A stretch of DNA of 64,000 nt from the NCBI RefSeq assembly GCF_016916835.1, contig NZ_JAFFIX010000005.1:310001-374000 (forward strand), given 5' to 3'. The DNA is from Actinacidiphila bryophytorum (GTDB lineage Bacteria; Actinomycetota; Actinomycetes; Streptomycetales; Streptomycetaceae). Numbering within the stretch: the first letter of the stretch is position 1; each line of letters opens with the position of its first letter. The translations under genes were made by a program, and so were the position numbers. Shown piece by piece: positions 34,276-43,229 of the stretch. The notes beneath the pieces are model-generated. The model was not told the origin of the DNA. It worked only from the letters and a program-made list of their open reading frames with translations, and ran no database searches.

Positions 34276-34484
34276 TATGTCGGTCGCTTATCCGGCGCTC
34301 ACTCCGGGGGTCCCCTTCGGTGTGTCAAGGTCCCGCGGAGGACCGTGTCGCAGGCCCGTGACGTCCCTCGAACGAGGGATGACGATCCGTCCGCGGGATC
34401 TTGGGGGGCTACGGACCCTGCACGGACGGCGCCCGCGGGAGTAGCATCCGAAGCACTTGAGAAACCGTTCACGAGGAGCCCACG

Positions 34485-34904
34485 ATGCAGGCGACCGCCA
34501 CGGTGCTGGTCTACAGCGACGACGCGAACACCCGGGAGCAGGTCCGGCTGGCCGTCGGCCGCAGGCCCGCCGCCGACCTGCCGCCGGTGGAGTTCGTGGA
34601 GTGCGCGACGCTGCCCGCCGTCCTGACCGAACTGGAGAACGGCGGCATCGACGCCTGCGTCTTGGACGGCGAGTCGGCCCCGGCGGGCGGTATGGGCGTG
34701 TGCCGGCAGATCAAGGACGAGATCTTCCGCTGCCCGCCGGTGCTGGTGCTGATCGGCCGCCCGCAGGACGCCTGGCTGGCCACCTGGAGCCGCGCCGACG
34801 CGGCCGTGGCCCACCCGGTGGACCCGGTGGCGCTCAGCGACACCCTGGCGATCCTGCTGCGGCGCCGCGTCGAACCGGCCTCGAAGGCGGTCGCGGCCCG
34901 CTAG
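34485..34904 (+). CDS. Degenerate response-regulator receiver-like protein
   Basis: A 139-residue protein with a receiver-fold pattern. It has an acidic pair (SDD, residues 11-13) and a candidate phospho-acceptor D61 in CVLDGES. The conserved Thr/Ser switch is missing in VLVLIGRP, and the conserved Lys is replaced by His in AVAHPVDP. No output domain follows. The ATG follows GAGGAG. Phosphorylation is uncertain; it may act as a docking or pseudo-receiver protein. It is divergent from ctaE and convergent with the Ldt gene (7-bp gap). Confidence 0.7.
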   Translation: MQATATVLVYSDDANTREQVRLAVGRRPAADLPPVEFVECATLPAVLTELENGGIDACVLDGESAPAGGMGVCRQIKDEIFRCPPVLVLIGRPQDAWLATWSRADAAVAHPVDPVALSDTLAILLRRRVEPASKAVAAR

Positions 34905-34911
34905 CCGCGGC

Positions 34912-36195
34912 TCAGGCGGTCTCCGGGCGGAGCCGCGCCGGGTTGGACAGCGGGTTCTTCGCGACGGCCGCCGAGCCCTGCTCGGCCAGGCCCGCGGCCT
35001 TGGCGCCCAGTGCGCTGCCCTGCTGCCATTTGGCCGCGTCGAGGTTCCAGTCGCCGAAGCCGTTGTCGAACGGCGTCATCGTGGGGCCGTGGCTGTTCAC
35101 GACCTGGACGATGTCGCCCTGGCGCACGTGGTCGAAGAACCAGTGCGCGTTGTCCGTGCTCATTCCCGTGCAGCCGTGGCTGACGTTGGCGTAGCCCTGC
35201 GAGCCCTCGGACCAGGGCGCGGCGTGCACGTATTCACCGCTCCATGTCACCCGGGTGGCCCAGTAGACCGGCAGGTCGTACGAGTCGGAGCTGCCGGCGG
35301 CTATTCCGACGGTGGAGCTCTTCATCTGGACGAAGCTCTCCTTGGCCAGCACGACCTTGATGCCGTTGCGGGTGTCGAAGCCCGGCTTGCCGGTGGTGAC
35401 CGGCATGGTCTTCACGACCTTGCCGTCGTCCTTGAAGGTCATCTGGTCGGTGGCCGCGTCGGTGATCGCTTCGATGCGGTCCCCGGTGTGCAGGGTCAGC
35501 GGCTTGTCGACGCCGCCGAAGAGCTTGTCCTGCACCTTGACGCCGCTGAGGGTGCTGCGCACGTCGATCTGCGCGTGCGCGGGCCAGTACTCGCCCGGGC
35601 GGTAGTGCAGGGTGCGGTCGTCGACCCAGTACCAGGAGCCGTGTGCGGCCTGCGGGACGCTGCTGACCAGCAGGTTCGCCTCGACCGCCGCGCGGGCCGC
35701 GGGCGACTTCACCGGGACGCTCAGGGCGGCGGTGATCGGCTGGCCGACCCCGTAGGTGCCGGCGTCGGGGCCGAAGGTGACGTGCAGCCCGGCGTCGGCC
35801 GGGGTGGTGTCGAAGGTCAGCACCTTGCGGCCGGGGTGGCCGTCGGAGTCCTCGGTGCTCACCCGGACCGTGTAGTGGGCGCCTGCGGCCAGCGCGGTCG
35901 TGGACTGCCAGCTGAGGCCGTCCTCGCTGAGCTTGCCGCGTACGTAGCGCCCTGCGCCGTCGGTCGCGGTGACATCGGTGATCCGGCTGCCGTCGTCCTT
36001 GACGGTGACCTTGAGCGGCTTGCCCGGGTCGGCCTTGCCGCCGTCGGCGACCGAGTAGGCGACCTTGGCCGCTGATTCGTAGGGCGGGGCGGCGAGCGGG
36101 TTGCCGTCTCCGCCGCAGGCGGTGAGCCCCACCGCGAGGGGCGCCACGAGGAGGGCGCAGCGCAACGCTATCCGGCGTCGAGGAATGTGGCTCAT
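34912..36195 (-). CDS. L,D-transpeptidase lipoprotein
   Basis: A 427-residue lipoprotein that forms 3-3 peptidoglycan crosslinks. A signal peptide with lipobox LTAC (C27) is followed by two Ig-like domains (about 40-130 and 135-230) and a YkuD catalytic domain with HAAPWSEG and SHGCTGMS (H340, C342). The tandem Ig domains before YkuD are typical of actinobacterial Ldt enzymes. Its gene lies between ctaE and ctaF but is not needed for oxidase assembly as far as known. Confidence 0.9.
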   Translation of the reverse strand: MSHIPRRRIALRCALLVAPLAVGLTACGGDGNPLAAPPYESAAKVAYSVADGGKADPGKPLKVTVKDDGSRITDVTATDGAGRYVRGKLSEDGLSWQSTTALAAGAHYTVRVSTEDSDGHPGRKVLTFDTTPADAGLHVTFGPDAGTYGVGQPITAALSVPVKSPAARAAVEANLLVSSVPQAAHGSWYWVDDRTLHYRPGEYWPAHAQIDVRSTLSGVKVQDKLFGGVDKPLTLHTGDRIEAITDAATDQMTFKDDGKVVKTMPVTTGKPGFDTRNGIKVVLAKESFVQMKSSTVGIAAGSSDSYDLPVYWATRVTWSGEYVHAAPWSEGSQGYANVSHGCTGMSTDNAHWFFDHVRQGDIVQVVNSHGPTMTPFDNGFGDWNLDAAKWQQGSALGAKAAGLAEQGSAAVAKNPLSNPARLRPETA

Positions 36196-36243
36196 GGCCT
36201 CACGCTAAGAACCGGTGGCCGGTTCCGCACGGCAGAGGGGTGC

Positions 36244-36289
36244 AAAAGGGGCGGGCCGCGGCACCTGGTGAGGTGCCGCGGCCCGCCCC
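36244..36289 (-). terminator. Terminator of the ctaCDF operon
   Basis: A perfect 19-bp stem (36248-36266 with 36271-36289) with a four-base loop, and on the minus strand TTTT directly after it (36247-36244). It lies 28 bp after the ctaF stop. One of the clearest intrinsic terminators in the window. Confidence 0.9.
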
Positions 36290-36316
36290 GGGCTGCTGTG
36301 CTGCTTCAGCGGGTGG

Positions 36317-36715
36317 TCACTGGGTGCGGTTCTCACCGCGGTAGTACTCGAACACCCAGCCGAAGATCCCGAGCAGGATCACCGGCAGCGAGAAGAAGAG
36401 CAGCCACCAGCCGAAGATGACGCCCATGAAGGCCAGCGCGCCGCCGGCGCCCAGCATCAGCGGCTGCCAGCTGTGCGGGCTGAAGAAGCCCAGCTCGCCC
36501 GCGTCGTCCGCGATGTCCGCGTCCTCGTTGTCCATCGCCCCGGTGTCCGCCCGGTTGGCGGTGAAGCCGAGGTAGAAGGCGATCATGGTGCACAGTGCGA
36601 ACGCCAGGAAAAGCGCGGTCGTACCGGTCGGCTCCTTGGACCACCAGCCGTACACGATGGCGGTGGCGAGGATGAAAGCGGCGAAGCCGCCGAACATCCA
36701 ACCCTGGACCTTCAC
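36317..36715 (-). CDS. ctaF: Cytochrome c oxidase subunit IV (CtaF)
   Basis: A 132-residue actinobacterial oxidase subunit with four hydrophobic segments in two pairs separated by an acidic loop ([15 protein letters not shown]). The N-terminus [15 protein letters not shown] is typical. Its ATG overlaps the ctaD stop (ATGA) and it ends the operon. Confidence 0.93.
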   Translation of the reverse strand: MKVQGWMFGGFAAFILATAIVYGWWSKEPTGTTALFLAFALCTMIAFYLGFTANRADTGAMDNEDADIADDAGELGFFSPHSWQPLMLGAGGALAFMGVIFGWWLLFFSLPVILLGIFGWVFEYYRGENRTQ

Positions 36716-38451
36716 TGGCCCGCTCCCTTGTTGTCAGCACCGGAAATGGCCGTGCCCGCACCGTGGCCCGCGAGGGCGTCGATCGCCGAGATCTCCGGGT
36801 GGTGCAGGTCGAACGCCGGGGATTCGGAACGGATGCGCGGCAGCGAGGTGAAGTTGTGCCGCGGCGGCGGGCAGGAGGTCGCCCACTCCAGGGAGCGGCC
36901 GTAGCCCCACGGGTCGTCGACCTCGACCTTCTTGCCGTACTTCGCGGTCTTCCACACGTTGTAGAGGAACGGAAGGATCGACAGGCCCAGCAGGAACGAG
37001 CTGATCGTGGAGACCGTGTTCAGCGTCGTGAAGCCGTCGGCGGCCAGGTAGTCGGCGTACCGGCGCGGCATGCCCTCGGCGCCCAGCCAGTGCTGGACGA
37101 GGAAGGTGCCGTGGAAGCCGAAGAACAGCGTCCAGAAGGTGATCTTCCCGAGCCGCTCGTCGAGCATCTTGCCGGTCATCTTCGGCCACCAGAAGTGGAA
37201 GCCGGCGAACATCGCGAAGACGACGGTGCCGAAGACCACGTAGTGGAAGTGCGCGACGACGAAGTACGAGTCGGACACGTGGAAGTCCAGCGGCGGCGCC
37301 GCCAGGATCACACCGGTCAGACCGCCGAAGGCGAAGGTGATCAGGAAGCCGATCGACCACAGCATCGGGGTCTCGAAACTCAGTGACCCCTTCCACATGG
37401 TGCCGATCCAGTTGAAGAACTTCACACCGGTCGGCACCGCGATCAGGAACGTCATGAACGAGAAGAACGGCAGCAGCACACCGCCGGTCACGTACATGTG
37501 GTGCGCCCACACCGTCACGGACAGGCCCGCGATGGAGATGGTCGCCGCGACCAGGCCGATGTAGCCGAACATCGGCTTCCGGCTGAACACCGGAATGACC
37601 TCGGAGATGATGCCGAAGAACGGCAGCGCGATGATGTACACCTCTGGGTGGCCGAAGAACCAGAAGAGGTGCTGCCACAGAAGTGCGCCGCCGTTTGCGG
37701 AGTCGAAGATGTGCGCGCCGAACTTCCGGTCGGCCTCCAGTGCCAGGAGCGCGGCGGCGAGCACCGGGAAGGCCAGCAGCACCAGGACCGCGGTCAGCAG
37801 CACGTTCCACACGAAGATCGGCATGCGGAACATCGTCATGCCGGGTGCGCGCATGCAGATGATCGTGGTGATGAAGTTGACCGCGCCGAGGATGGTGCCG
37901 AAGCCGGACAGCGCCAGACCCATGATCCACATGTCGGCGCCGACACCGGGCGAGTTGACCGCGCTGGACAGCGGCGAGTACGCGAACCAGCCGAAGTCGG
38001 CCGCACCCTGCGGGGTGACGAAGCCGCCGACCGCGATCAGCGAGCCGAACAGGTAGAGCCAGTAGGCGAACATGTTCAGCCGCGGGAAGGCGACGTCGGG
38101 CGCACCGATCTGCAGCGGCATGATCCAGTTGGTGAAGCCCGCGAACAGCGGTGTCGCGAACATCAGCAGCATCACGGTGCCGTGCATCGTGAAGGCCTGG
38201 TTGAACTGCTCGTTCGACAGGAACTGGTTGCCGGGCCGTGCCAGCTCGGCGCGCATCAGCAGTGCCAGCACACCGCCGATCAGGAAGAACGCGAACGACG
38301 TGACCAGGTACAGGGTGCCGATGGTCTTGTGGTCGGTCGTGGTCAGCCACGTGACCACGACAGAGCCGGGCTTCTTGCGGCGGGCCGGGATCTCGTCCGC
38401 GTAGGAGTCGTCGGCCGTCGCGGCGCCCTGCGGTTCGTTGAGAATGCTCAT
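36712..38451 (-). CDS. ctaD: Cytochrome c oxidase subunit I (CtaD)
   Basis: A 579-residue catalytic subunit with heme a and the heme a3-CuB centre. Motifs: [11 protein letters not shown] (low-spin heme His), [10 protein letters not shown] (CuB His with the covalent Tyr), and [11 protein letters not shown] (two CuB His). The start ATG at 38451 is chosen because it overlaps the ctaC stop by four bases; upstream in-frame extension would run into ctaC. About 12 hydrophobic segments. It reduces O2 and pumps protons. Confidence 0.96.
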   Translation of the reverse strand: MSILNEPQGAATADDSYADEIPARRKKPGSVVVTWLTTTDHKTIGTLYLVTSFAFFLIGGVLALLMRAELARPGNQFLSNEQFNQAFTMHGTVMLLMFATPLFAGFTNWIMPLQIGAPDVAFPRLNMFAYWLYLFGSLIAVGGFVTPQGAADFGWFAYSPLSSAVNSPGVGADMWIMGLALSGFGTILGAVNFITTIICMRAPGMTMFRMPIFVWNVLLTAVLVLLAFPVLAAALLALEADRKFGAHIFDSANGGALLWQHLFWFFGHPEVYIIALPFFGIISEVIPVFSRKPMFGYIGLVAATISIAGLSVTVWAHHMYVTGGVLLPFFSFMTFLIAVPTGVKFFNWIGTMWKGSLSFETPMLWSIGFLITFAFGGLTGVILAAPPLDFHVSDSYFVVAHFHYVVFGTVVFAMFAGFHFWWPKMTGKMLDERLGKITFWTLFFGFHGTFLVQHWLGAEGMPRRYADYLAADGFTTLNTVSTISSFLLGLSILPFLYNVWKTAKYGKKVEVDDPWGYGRSLEWATSCPPPRHNFTSLPRIRSESPAFDLHHPEISAIDALAGHGAGTAISGADNKGAGQ

Positions 38452-39452
38452 GTGGTCTTGGGCTCCGAGTTCTTCGCGTTGCCCGTGGTGGCGATACCCG
38501 ACGGGATGTACCCCGTCTGCCCCGCCTTGGCGAGGTCCTTGAGGTGCTGCTGGTATGCCTCGGGCGATACGACCTTCACGTTGAACAGCATCCGGGAGTG
38601 GTCGACACCGCAGAGCTCGGCGCACTTGCCCATGAAGATGCCCTCCTTGTTGGGAGTCACCTCGAAGACGTTGGTGTGGCCCGGGATGACGTCCTGCTTC
38701 ATCAGGAACGGCACGATCCAGAACGAGTGGATGACATCACGCGAGGTGAGCACGAACCGGACCGTCTCGCCCTTCGGCAGCCACAGCGTGGGGCCGGGGT
38801 TGCCGGTCTCCGGGTTCTTGCTGGAGGGGGTGCCGACGTCGTAGACGCCTTCGGCTCCTGCCGGGTACAGCAGCTTGTTCGCCGGGATGTTCGCCAGTTC
38901 GGCCGGCAGCTTGCCCTGCGGCAGCGTCGGCGTCGCGGGGTTTCCGTCCACGTTCTCGACGTAGTTGAAGCCCCAGCTCCACTGGAAGCCCACCACGTTG
39001 ATGACGTGCTGCGGCTTCGCGGAGGTCTCGAGGAGCTTGTTCTCGTCGCGCGCGGTGAAGTAGAAGAGCACCGCGATGACCACGATCGGGACGATCGTGT
39101 ACAGCGCCTCGATGGGCAGGTTGTAGCGGGTCTGCGCAGGGACCTCGACCTTGGTCCTGCTGCGGCGGTGGAAGATCACGCTCCACAGGATCAGGCCCCA
39201 GACAAGCGCACCGGTCGCCAGCGCCGCGGCCCAGGAGCCCTGCCACAGGGCGAGGATGCGAGGTGCCTGTTCGGTGGCAGGACTGGGCATGCCGAGACGG
39301 GGATAGTCCTTGTACGAGCAGCCGGTGGCCATCGCCAGGACCAGGCCCGCAGCCAGCGCCTGCGGGAGCCTCCGCCGCAACCCGCGCCGCGACGTGGGGA
39401 TGCCGCCCACGCCCTTGGGGCGGTGGGGGAGGTCGGAGCCGTTGGGACTCAC
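38448..39452 (-). CDS. ctaC: Cytochrome c oxidase subunit II (CtaC)
   Basis: A 334-residue lipoprotein-like subunit that carries the CuA centre in [12 protein letters not shown] (both Cys, His and Met). Lipobox-type sequence ATGC precedes two hydrophobic segments (about 72-95 and 118-135); the conserved Trp-rich QWSWGFNY follows. The GTG start follows GGAAGG at six bases. It is the first gene of ctaC-ctaD-ctaF, all overlapping by four bases. Confidence 0.95.
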   Translation of the reverse strand: MSPNGSDLPHRPKGVGGIPTSRRGLRRRLPQALAAGLVLAMATGCSYKDYPRLGMPSPATEQAPRILALWQGSWAAALATGALVWGLILWSVIFHRRSRTKVEVPAQTRYNLPIEALYTIVPIVVIAVLFYFTARDENKLLETSAKPQHVINVVGFQWSWGFNYVENVDGNPATPTLPQGKLPAELANIPANKLLYPAGAEGVYDVGTPSSKNPETGNPGPTLWLPKGETVRFVLTSRDVIHSFWIVPFLMKQDVIPGHTNVFEVTPNKEGIFMGKCAELCGVDHSRMLFNVKVVSPEAYQQHLKDLAKAGQTGYIPSGIATTGNAKNSEPKTT

Positions 39453-39714
39453 GTAGCGCCTTCCCGAGAGTCTCGCCCGCGCGTCCGGGTGTTCCGGCCG
39501 TGTGCTGGTCGGTCGGCCCGAGCTGCAGGCATAGAGGTGTGGATGTTTATGCGGACCAAACCCTACTGGACGCTATTTGGGGTCGCGCGGGGAGGGGGTC
39601 CAACACTCCGGGGCTCTCCCCGAAGGGATGGAATCCCGTCCCCGCGACGTGTTCTGACACAGCGCCCGGGGCTGCCCCGGGGGTTCCCCGGGGACGGGGG
39701 GGTAGCGTGCTGAG

Positions 39715-41070
39715 GTGCCCTACTTCGACATGGCGTCCGCCGCCCCGCTGCACCCGGTGGCCCGCGAGGCGCTGCTGGCCGCACTCGACGAGGGGTGGGC
39801 GGATCCGTCCCGCCTGTACCGCGAGGGGCGGCGGGCCAGACTGCTGCTGGACGCGGCCCGGCAGACCGCCGCGGAGGCCGTCGGCTGCCGGCCCGACGAA
39901 CTCGTTTTCACTCCATCGGGGACACGCGCGCTGCATGACGGGCTGACCGGGGCGATGGCCGGGCGGCGCAGGACCGGCCGCCATGTGGTCGTCTCCGCGG
40001 TCGAGCACTCCGCCGTGCTGCACGCGGCCGGGGCCTACGAGGCCGCGTCCGTCGGCGTGGACCGAGCCGGGCGGGTCGCCCCCGCCGACGTGGCGGCGGC
40101 CCTGCGCCCCGACACCGCACTGGTGTGCCTGCAGTCCGCGAACCACGAGGTCGGTACGGTCCAGCCGGTCGCCGAGGTCGCCGAGCTGTGCCGCACCGCG
40201 GGCGTACCGCTGCTGGTCGACGCGGCCCAGTCGCTGGCCTGGGGACCCGTCGAGGGCGGCTGGTCGCTGCTGGCCGGCAGCGCGCACAAGTGGGGCGGCC
40301 CGCCCGGGGTGGGGCTGCTCGCGGTACGCAAGGGCACCAGGTTCGCGCCCCAGCACCCCGCGGACGAGCGGGAGTCGGGCCGCTCCCCCGGCTTCGAGAA
40401 CCTGCCCGCGATCGTGGCCGCCGCAGCGTCCCTGCGTGCCGTCCGCAGCGAGGCCGCGGCCGAGGCGGCCCGGCTGTCCGCCCTGGTCGACCGGATCAGG
40501 GTGCGGGTGCCCGAGCTGGTGCCCGACGTCGAGGTGGTCGGCCACGGCACCCTGCGGCTGCCGCACCTGGTGACCTTCTCCTGCCTCTACGTCGACGGCG
40601 AGGCGCTGCTGACCGCGTTCGACCGGGCCGGCTTCTCCGTGTCCTCCGGCTCCTCCTGCACCTCAAGCACCCTCACGCCGAGCCATGTGCTCAAGGCGAT
40701 GGGCGTGCTGTCCGAGGGCAACGTCCGGGTGTCCCTCCCCCCGGGGACGTCCGGGGAGGACGTCGACCGCTTCCTCGACGTCCTCCCCGGGCTGGTCTCC
40801 GACGTCCGCTCACACCTCGGCGCGACCCCCGCGCCCGCCCTCGACGCGGACCTGGTCGTCGACTCGCTCGGCAAGCTGTGCCCGATCCCGGTGATCGAGC
40901 TGGCGAAGGTCATCGACCAGGTGCCGGTCGGCGGGGTGGTGACGGTGCTCTCCGATGACGAGGCGGCCGGGTTGGACATCCCGGCCTGGTGCTCCATGCG
41001 CGGCCACACCTACCTGGGCTCCGCCCGGGCCCCCCAGGGCACCGCCTACCACATCCGCCGCACCCCCTGA
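39715..41070 (+). CDS. Cysteine desulfurase fused to a TusA-family sulfur carrier
   Basis: A 451-residue fusion. Residues 1-360 form a class V PLP cysteine desulfurase (SAHKWGGPPG with the PLP Lys; SSGSSCTSS with the catalytic Cys). Residues about 375-451 form a TusA/SirA domain with the acceptor Cys in KLCPIPVIELAK. The protein could mobilise cysteine sulfur and pass it directly to its own carrier domain. A TAGCGT box six bases before the GTG suggests a leaderless transcript. It is divergent from ctaC. Confidence 0.88.
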   Translation: MPYFDMASAAPLHPVAREALLAALDEGWADPSRLYREGRRARLLLDAARQTAAEAVGCRPDELVFTPSGTRALHDGLTGAMAGRRRTGRHVVVSAVEHSAVLHAAGAYEAASVGVDRAGRVAPADVAAALRPDTALVCLQSANHEVGTVQPVAEVAELCRTAGVPLLVDAAQSLAWGPVEGGWSLLAGSAHKWGGPPGVGLLAVRKGTRFAPQHPADERESGRSPGFENLPAIVAAAASLRAVRSEAAAEAARLSALVDRIRVRVPELVPDVEVVGHGTLRLPHLVTFSCLYVDGEALLTAFDRAGFSVSSGSSCTSSTLTPSHVLKAMGVLSEGNVRVSLPPGTSGEDVDRFLDVLPGLVSDVRSHLGATPAPALDADLVVDSLGKLCPIPVIELAKVIDQVPVGGVVTVLSDDEAAGLDIPAWCSMRGHTYLGSARAPQGTAYHIRRTP

Positions 41071-41100
41071 CCCCGCCTCCGCATCGGGCGGCGCCCCCAG

Positions 41101-41322
41101 GGGCGCGGGACTGCGTCTGATCTGCGGCTGACGCCGCGCGGGCGCGCACCTGTGCGGCGGGGCCGAGCCCCCAGGGGCGCGGGACTGCGTCTGATCTGCG
41201 GCTGACGCCGCGCGGGCGCGCACCTGTGCGGCGGGGCCGAGCCCCCAGGGACGCGGGACTGCGTCTGATCTGCAGCTGACGCCGCGCGGGCGCGCACCTG
41301 TGCGGCGGGACCGAGCCCTCAG
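41101..41322. repeat. 74-bp tandem repeat, three copies
   Basis: Three head-to-tail units with a period of exactly 74 bp (anchors at 41100, 41174, 41248 and 41322). The unit reads GGCGCGGGACTGCGTCTGAT, then CTGCGGCTGACGCCGCGCGG and ends near the CCCCCAG anchor. Unit three differs by a few bases. It is followed by a standard 20-bp core, so the array may have arisen by duplication of a variant core. It lies in the 672-bp gap after the TusA fusion; no gene is present. Confidence 0.9.
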
Positions 41323-41557
41323 GGGCGCGGGGAACTGCGCGACCAGCCCAGACGCGCCGTCGTGCGACGACGGACCGCCACCGCCCCAGGGGCGCGGGGA
41401 ACGGCGCGACCAGCCCTCCCCCAGGGCTCTGCCTGGGGGTGCCCCCATCTCGCTTCACTCGCGGCCGGTGGTCCGGCACGGACCGAACAGCCCCCTCGGG
41501 CCGGTGACGATCCGCGCCCCGGTGGGGGCTGAGCGCGCAGTTCCCCGCGCCCCTGGG
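41320..41557. repeat. Intergenic repeat cluster with an inverted middle
   Basis: Core copies at about 41320-41350, 41386-41420 and (inverted) 41520-41557. The middle between the last two is the reverse complement of the middle seen at 6.9, 29.9 and 44.9 kb. A module CCCTCCCCCA...TGGGGGTGCCCCCA sits at about 41412-41448 and recurs near 60.2 kb. Confidence 0.75.
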
Positions 41558-41742
41558 GGGCACCCCCTGCGGAAGAGGCACCCCCCAAGCCGCCGCGGCC
41601 GGCGGAAGCGCACCGCCCGAGACAGGGGCACCGCGCGAGCCAGCGCGGCCGGCGGAAGGCTCGGCCCCGCCGAAGAGGCACCCGGCAGGGGAATGGCGGG
41701 CGTGGGCCGCAGAGTGCAGGCCCACCCCACCATCAGGCGCCG

Positions 41743-42720
41743 TCAGGCGCCAAGGTGCTGGCGCACCTCGGTGGCGGCGTCTTCGCCGTACGCCTTGGTG
41801 AAGCGCTCCATGAAGTGCGTGCGCCGCAGCTCGTACTCCTGGGTGCCCAGGGTCTCGATCACGAGGGTGGCGACCATGCAGCCGACCTGTGCGGCGCGTT
41901 CGAGGCCGACGCCCCAGGCCAGGCCGGACAGGAAGCCGGCGCGGAATCCGTCGCCGACGCCGGTCGGGTCGACCTTGGCCTGCTCCTCGGCGCAGCCGAC
42001 GACGATCGGCTCCTCGTCCTTGCGGTCGATCCGCACACCGTGGGCGCCCAGCGTGGTGATCCTCGTGCCGACCCGGTCGAGGATCTCGTCGCTGTCCCAC
42101 CCGGTCTTGCTCTCGATCAGACCCTTCTCGTACTCGTTGTTGAACAGGTACGCGGCCCCGTCGACCAGGACCCGGATGTCGTCGCCGTCCATGCGCGCGA
42201 TCTGCTGCGAGAAGTCCGCGGCGAAGGGGATGCCGCGGGTCCTGCACTCCTCGGTGTGGCGGATCATCGCCTCGGGGTCGTCCGCGCCGATCGAGACCAG
42301 GTCGAGGCCGCCGACCCGGTCGGCGACGTGCTGCAGCTCGATCAGCCGCGCCTCGCTCATGGCACCGGTGTAGAAGGAGCCGATCTGGTTGTGGTCGGCG
42401 TCGGTGGTGCAGATGAAGCGGGCGGTGTGCAGCACCTCGGAGATGCGCACCGAGGCGGTGTCCACACCGTGCCGCTCCAGCCAGGCGCGGTATTCGCCGA
42501 AGTCGTTGCCCGCGGCTCCGACCAGGACCGGCTTGGTGCCGAGCAGGCCCATGCCGAAGCAGATGTTGGCGCCGACCCCGCCGCGTCGCACGTCGAGCGC
42601 GTCGACGAGGAAGGACAGCGAAACCGTGTGCAGCTGGTCGGCGACCAGTTGGTCGGAGAATCGGCCGGGGAAGGTCATCAGGTGGTCGGTGGCGATGGAT
42701 CCGGTGACGGCGATACGCAC
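41743..42720 (-). CDS. adoK: PfkB-family kinase, adenosine kinase (AdoK-like)
   Basis: A 325-residue PfkB kinase. The N-terminus IAVTGSIATDHLMTFPGRF is almost the M. tuberculosis adenosine kinase (Rv2202c) sequence as I remember it. The catalytic segment is DPTGVGDGFRAGF. It phosphorylates adenosine to AMP for salvage. The GTG start at 42720 is supported by GGAG at eight bases. It is adjacent to a small membrane-protein gene and erpA, as in Mycobacterium (Rv2202c-Rv2204c). Confidence 0.87.
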   Translation of the reverse strand: MRIAVTGSIATDHLMTFPGRFSDQLVADQLHTVSLSFLVDALDVRRGGVGANICFGMGLLGTKPVLVGAAGNDFGEYRAWLERHGVDTASVRISEVLHTARFICTTDADHNQIGSFYTGAMSEARLIELQHVADRVGGLDLVSIGADDPEAMIRHTEECRTRGIPFAADFSQQIARMDGDDIRVLVDGAAYLFNNEYEKGLIESKTGWDSDEILDRVGTRITTLGAHGVRIDRKDEEPIVVGCAEEQAKVDPTGVGDGFRAGFLSGLAWGVGLERAAQVGCMVATLVIETLGTQEYELRRTHFMERFTKAYGEDAATEVRQHLGA

Positions 42721-42924
42721 GGCGGCAGGCTCCTGAGGACGGGGGAATCGTACGCGGGGGGTTGCGTCTGACTGAGCAGTCGTCCACGCTACCGGCAAAC
42801 TGCGGCGGGGCCGGGACATCCGCGGATTGCCCGCTGCTGCCCGGCCTGTGCCGCCACGGGACGCGGCGAAACTACCCGATAGTAGGGCTTTCTCCCCGGA
42901 CCGCCCGTGCCTAGTGTCGGTGGT

Positions 42925-43152
42925 ATGAGGTCTACCCCGCGTGCCACTGGTGTCACGTCCCCGCTCGCCCCCGCTCCGCTCGCGGAGCCGGACTCGATGG
43001 AGCAGCTGATCGGCGACTGCCGGCAGATGGCCGCGCACTGGCACATGCCGTCCGGCGAGCGCACCTCCGCCGCCCCGGCGGGCCTGCACGGCATCACCGT
43101 GCCCCCGGCGTCGGCCCATGTGGTGGCCGGCATGGTGGAGTTCGGCGACTGA
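42925..43152 (+). CDS. Small protein of unknown function, probably leaderless
   Basis: A 75-residue ORF with typical Streptomyces codon use. The body is Ala/Pro-rich with MEQLIGDCRQMAAHWHMPSG in the middle and no membrane segment. TAGTGT at 42912-42917 lies seven bases before the ATG, fitting a leaderless transcript. A CTAC-CCGATA-GTAG palindrome is at 42872-42885. I do not recognise a family. Confidence 0.55.
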   Translation: MRSTPRATGVTSPLAPAPLAEPDSMEQLIGDCRQMAAHWHMPSGERTSAAPAGLHGITVPPASAHVVAGMVEFGD

Positions 43153-43229
43153 CCCTCCCGCGGAACCGGTCGGCGGCCGGCCGCGTCCCATCGGCACCTG
43201 ACGGTTGACGGAGCCGAGGAGTGTGCGCG

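Noticed and set aside
41101-41322. CRISPR array
   Set aside because: The 74-bp units are contiguous and nearly identical over their whole length; there are no unique spacers and no cas genes.
42872-42885. CTAC-CCGATA-GTAG palindrome as operator
   Set aside because: Arms of only four bases and no second copy; kept as a remark in the neighbouring gene entry only.
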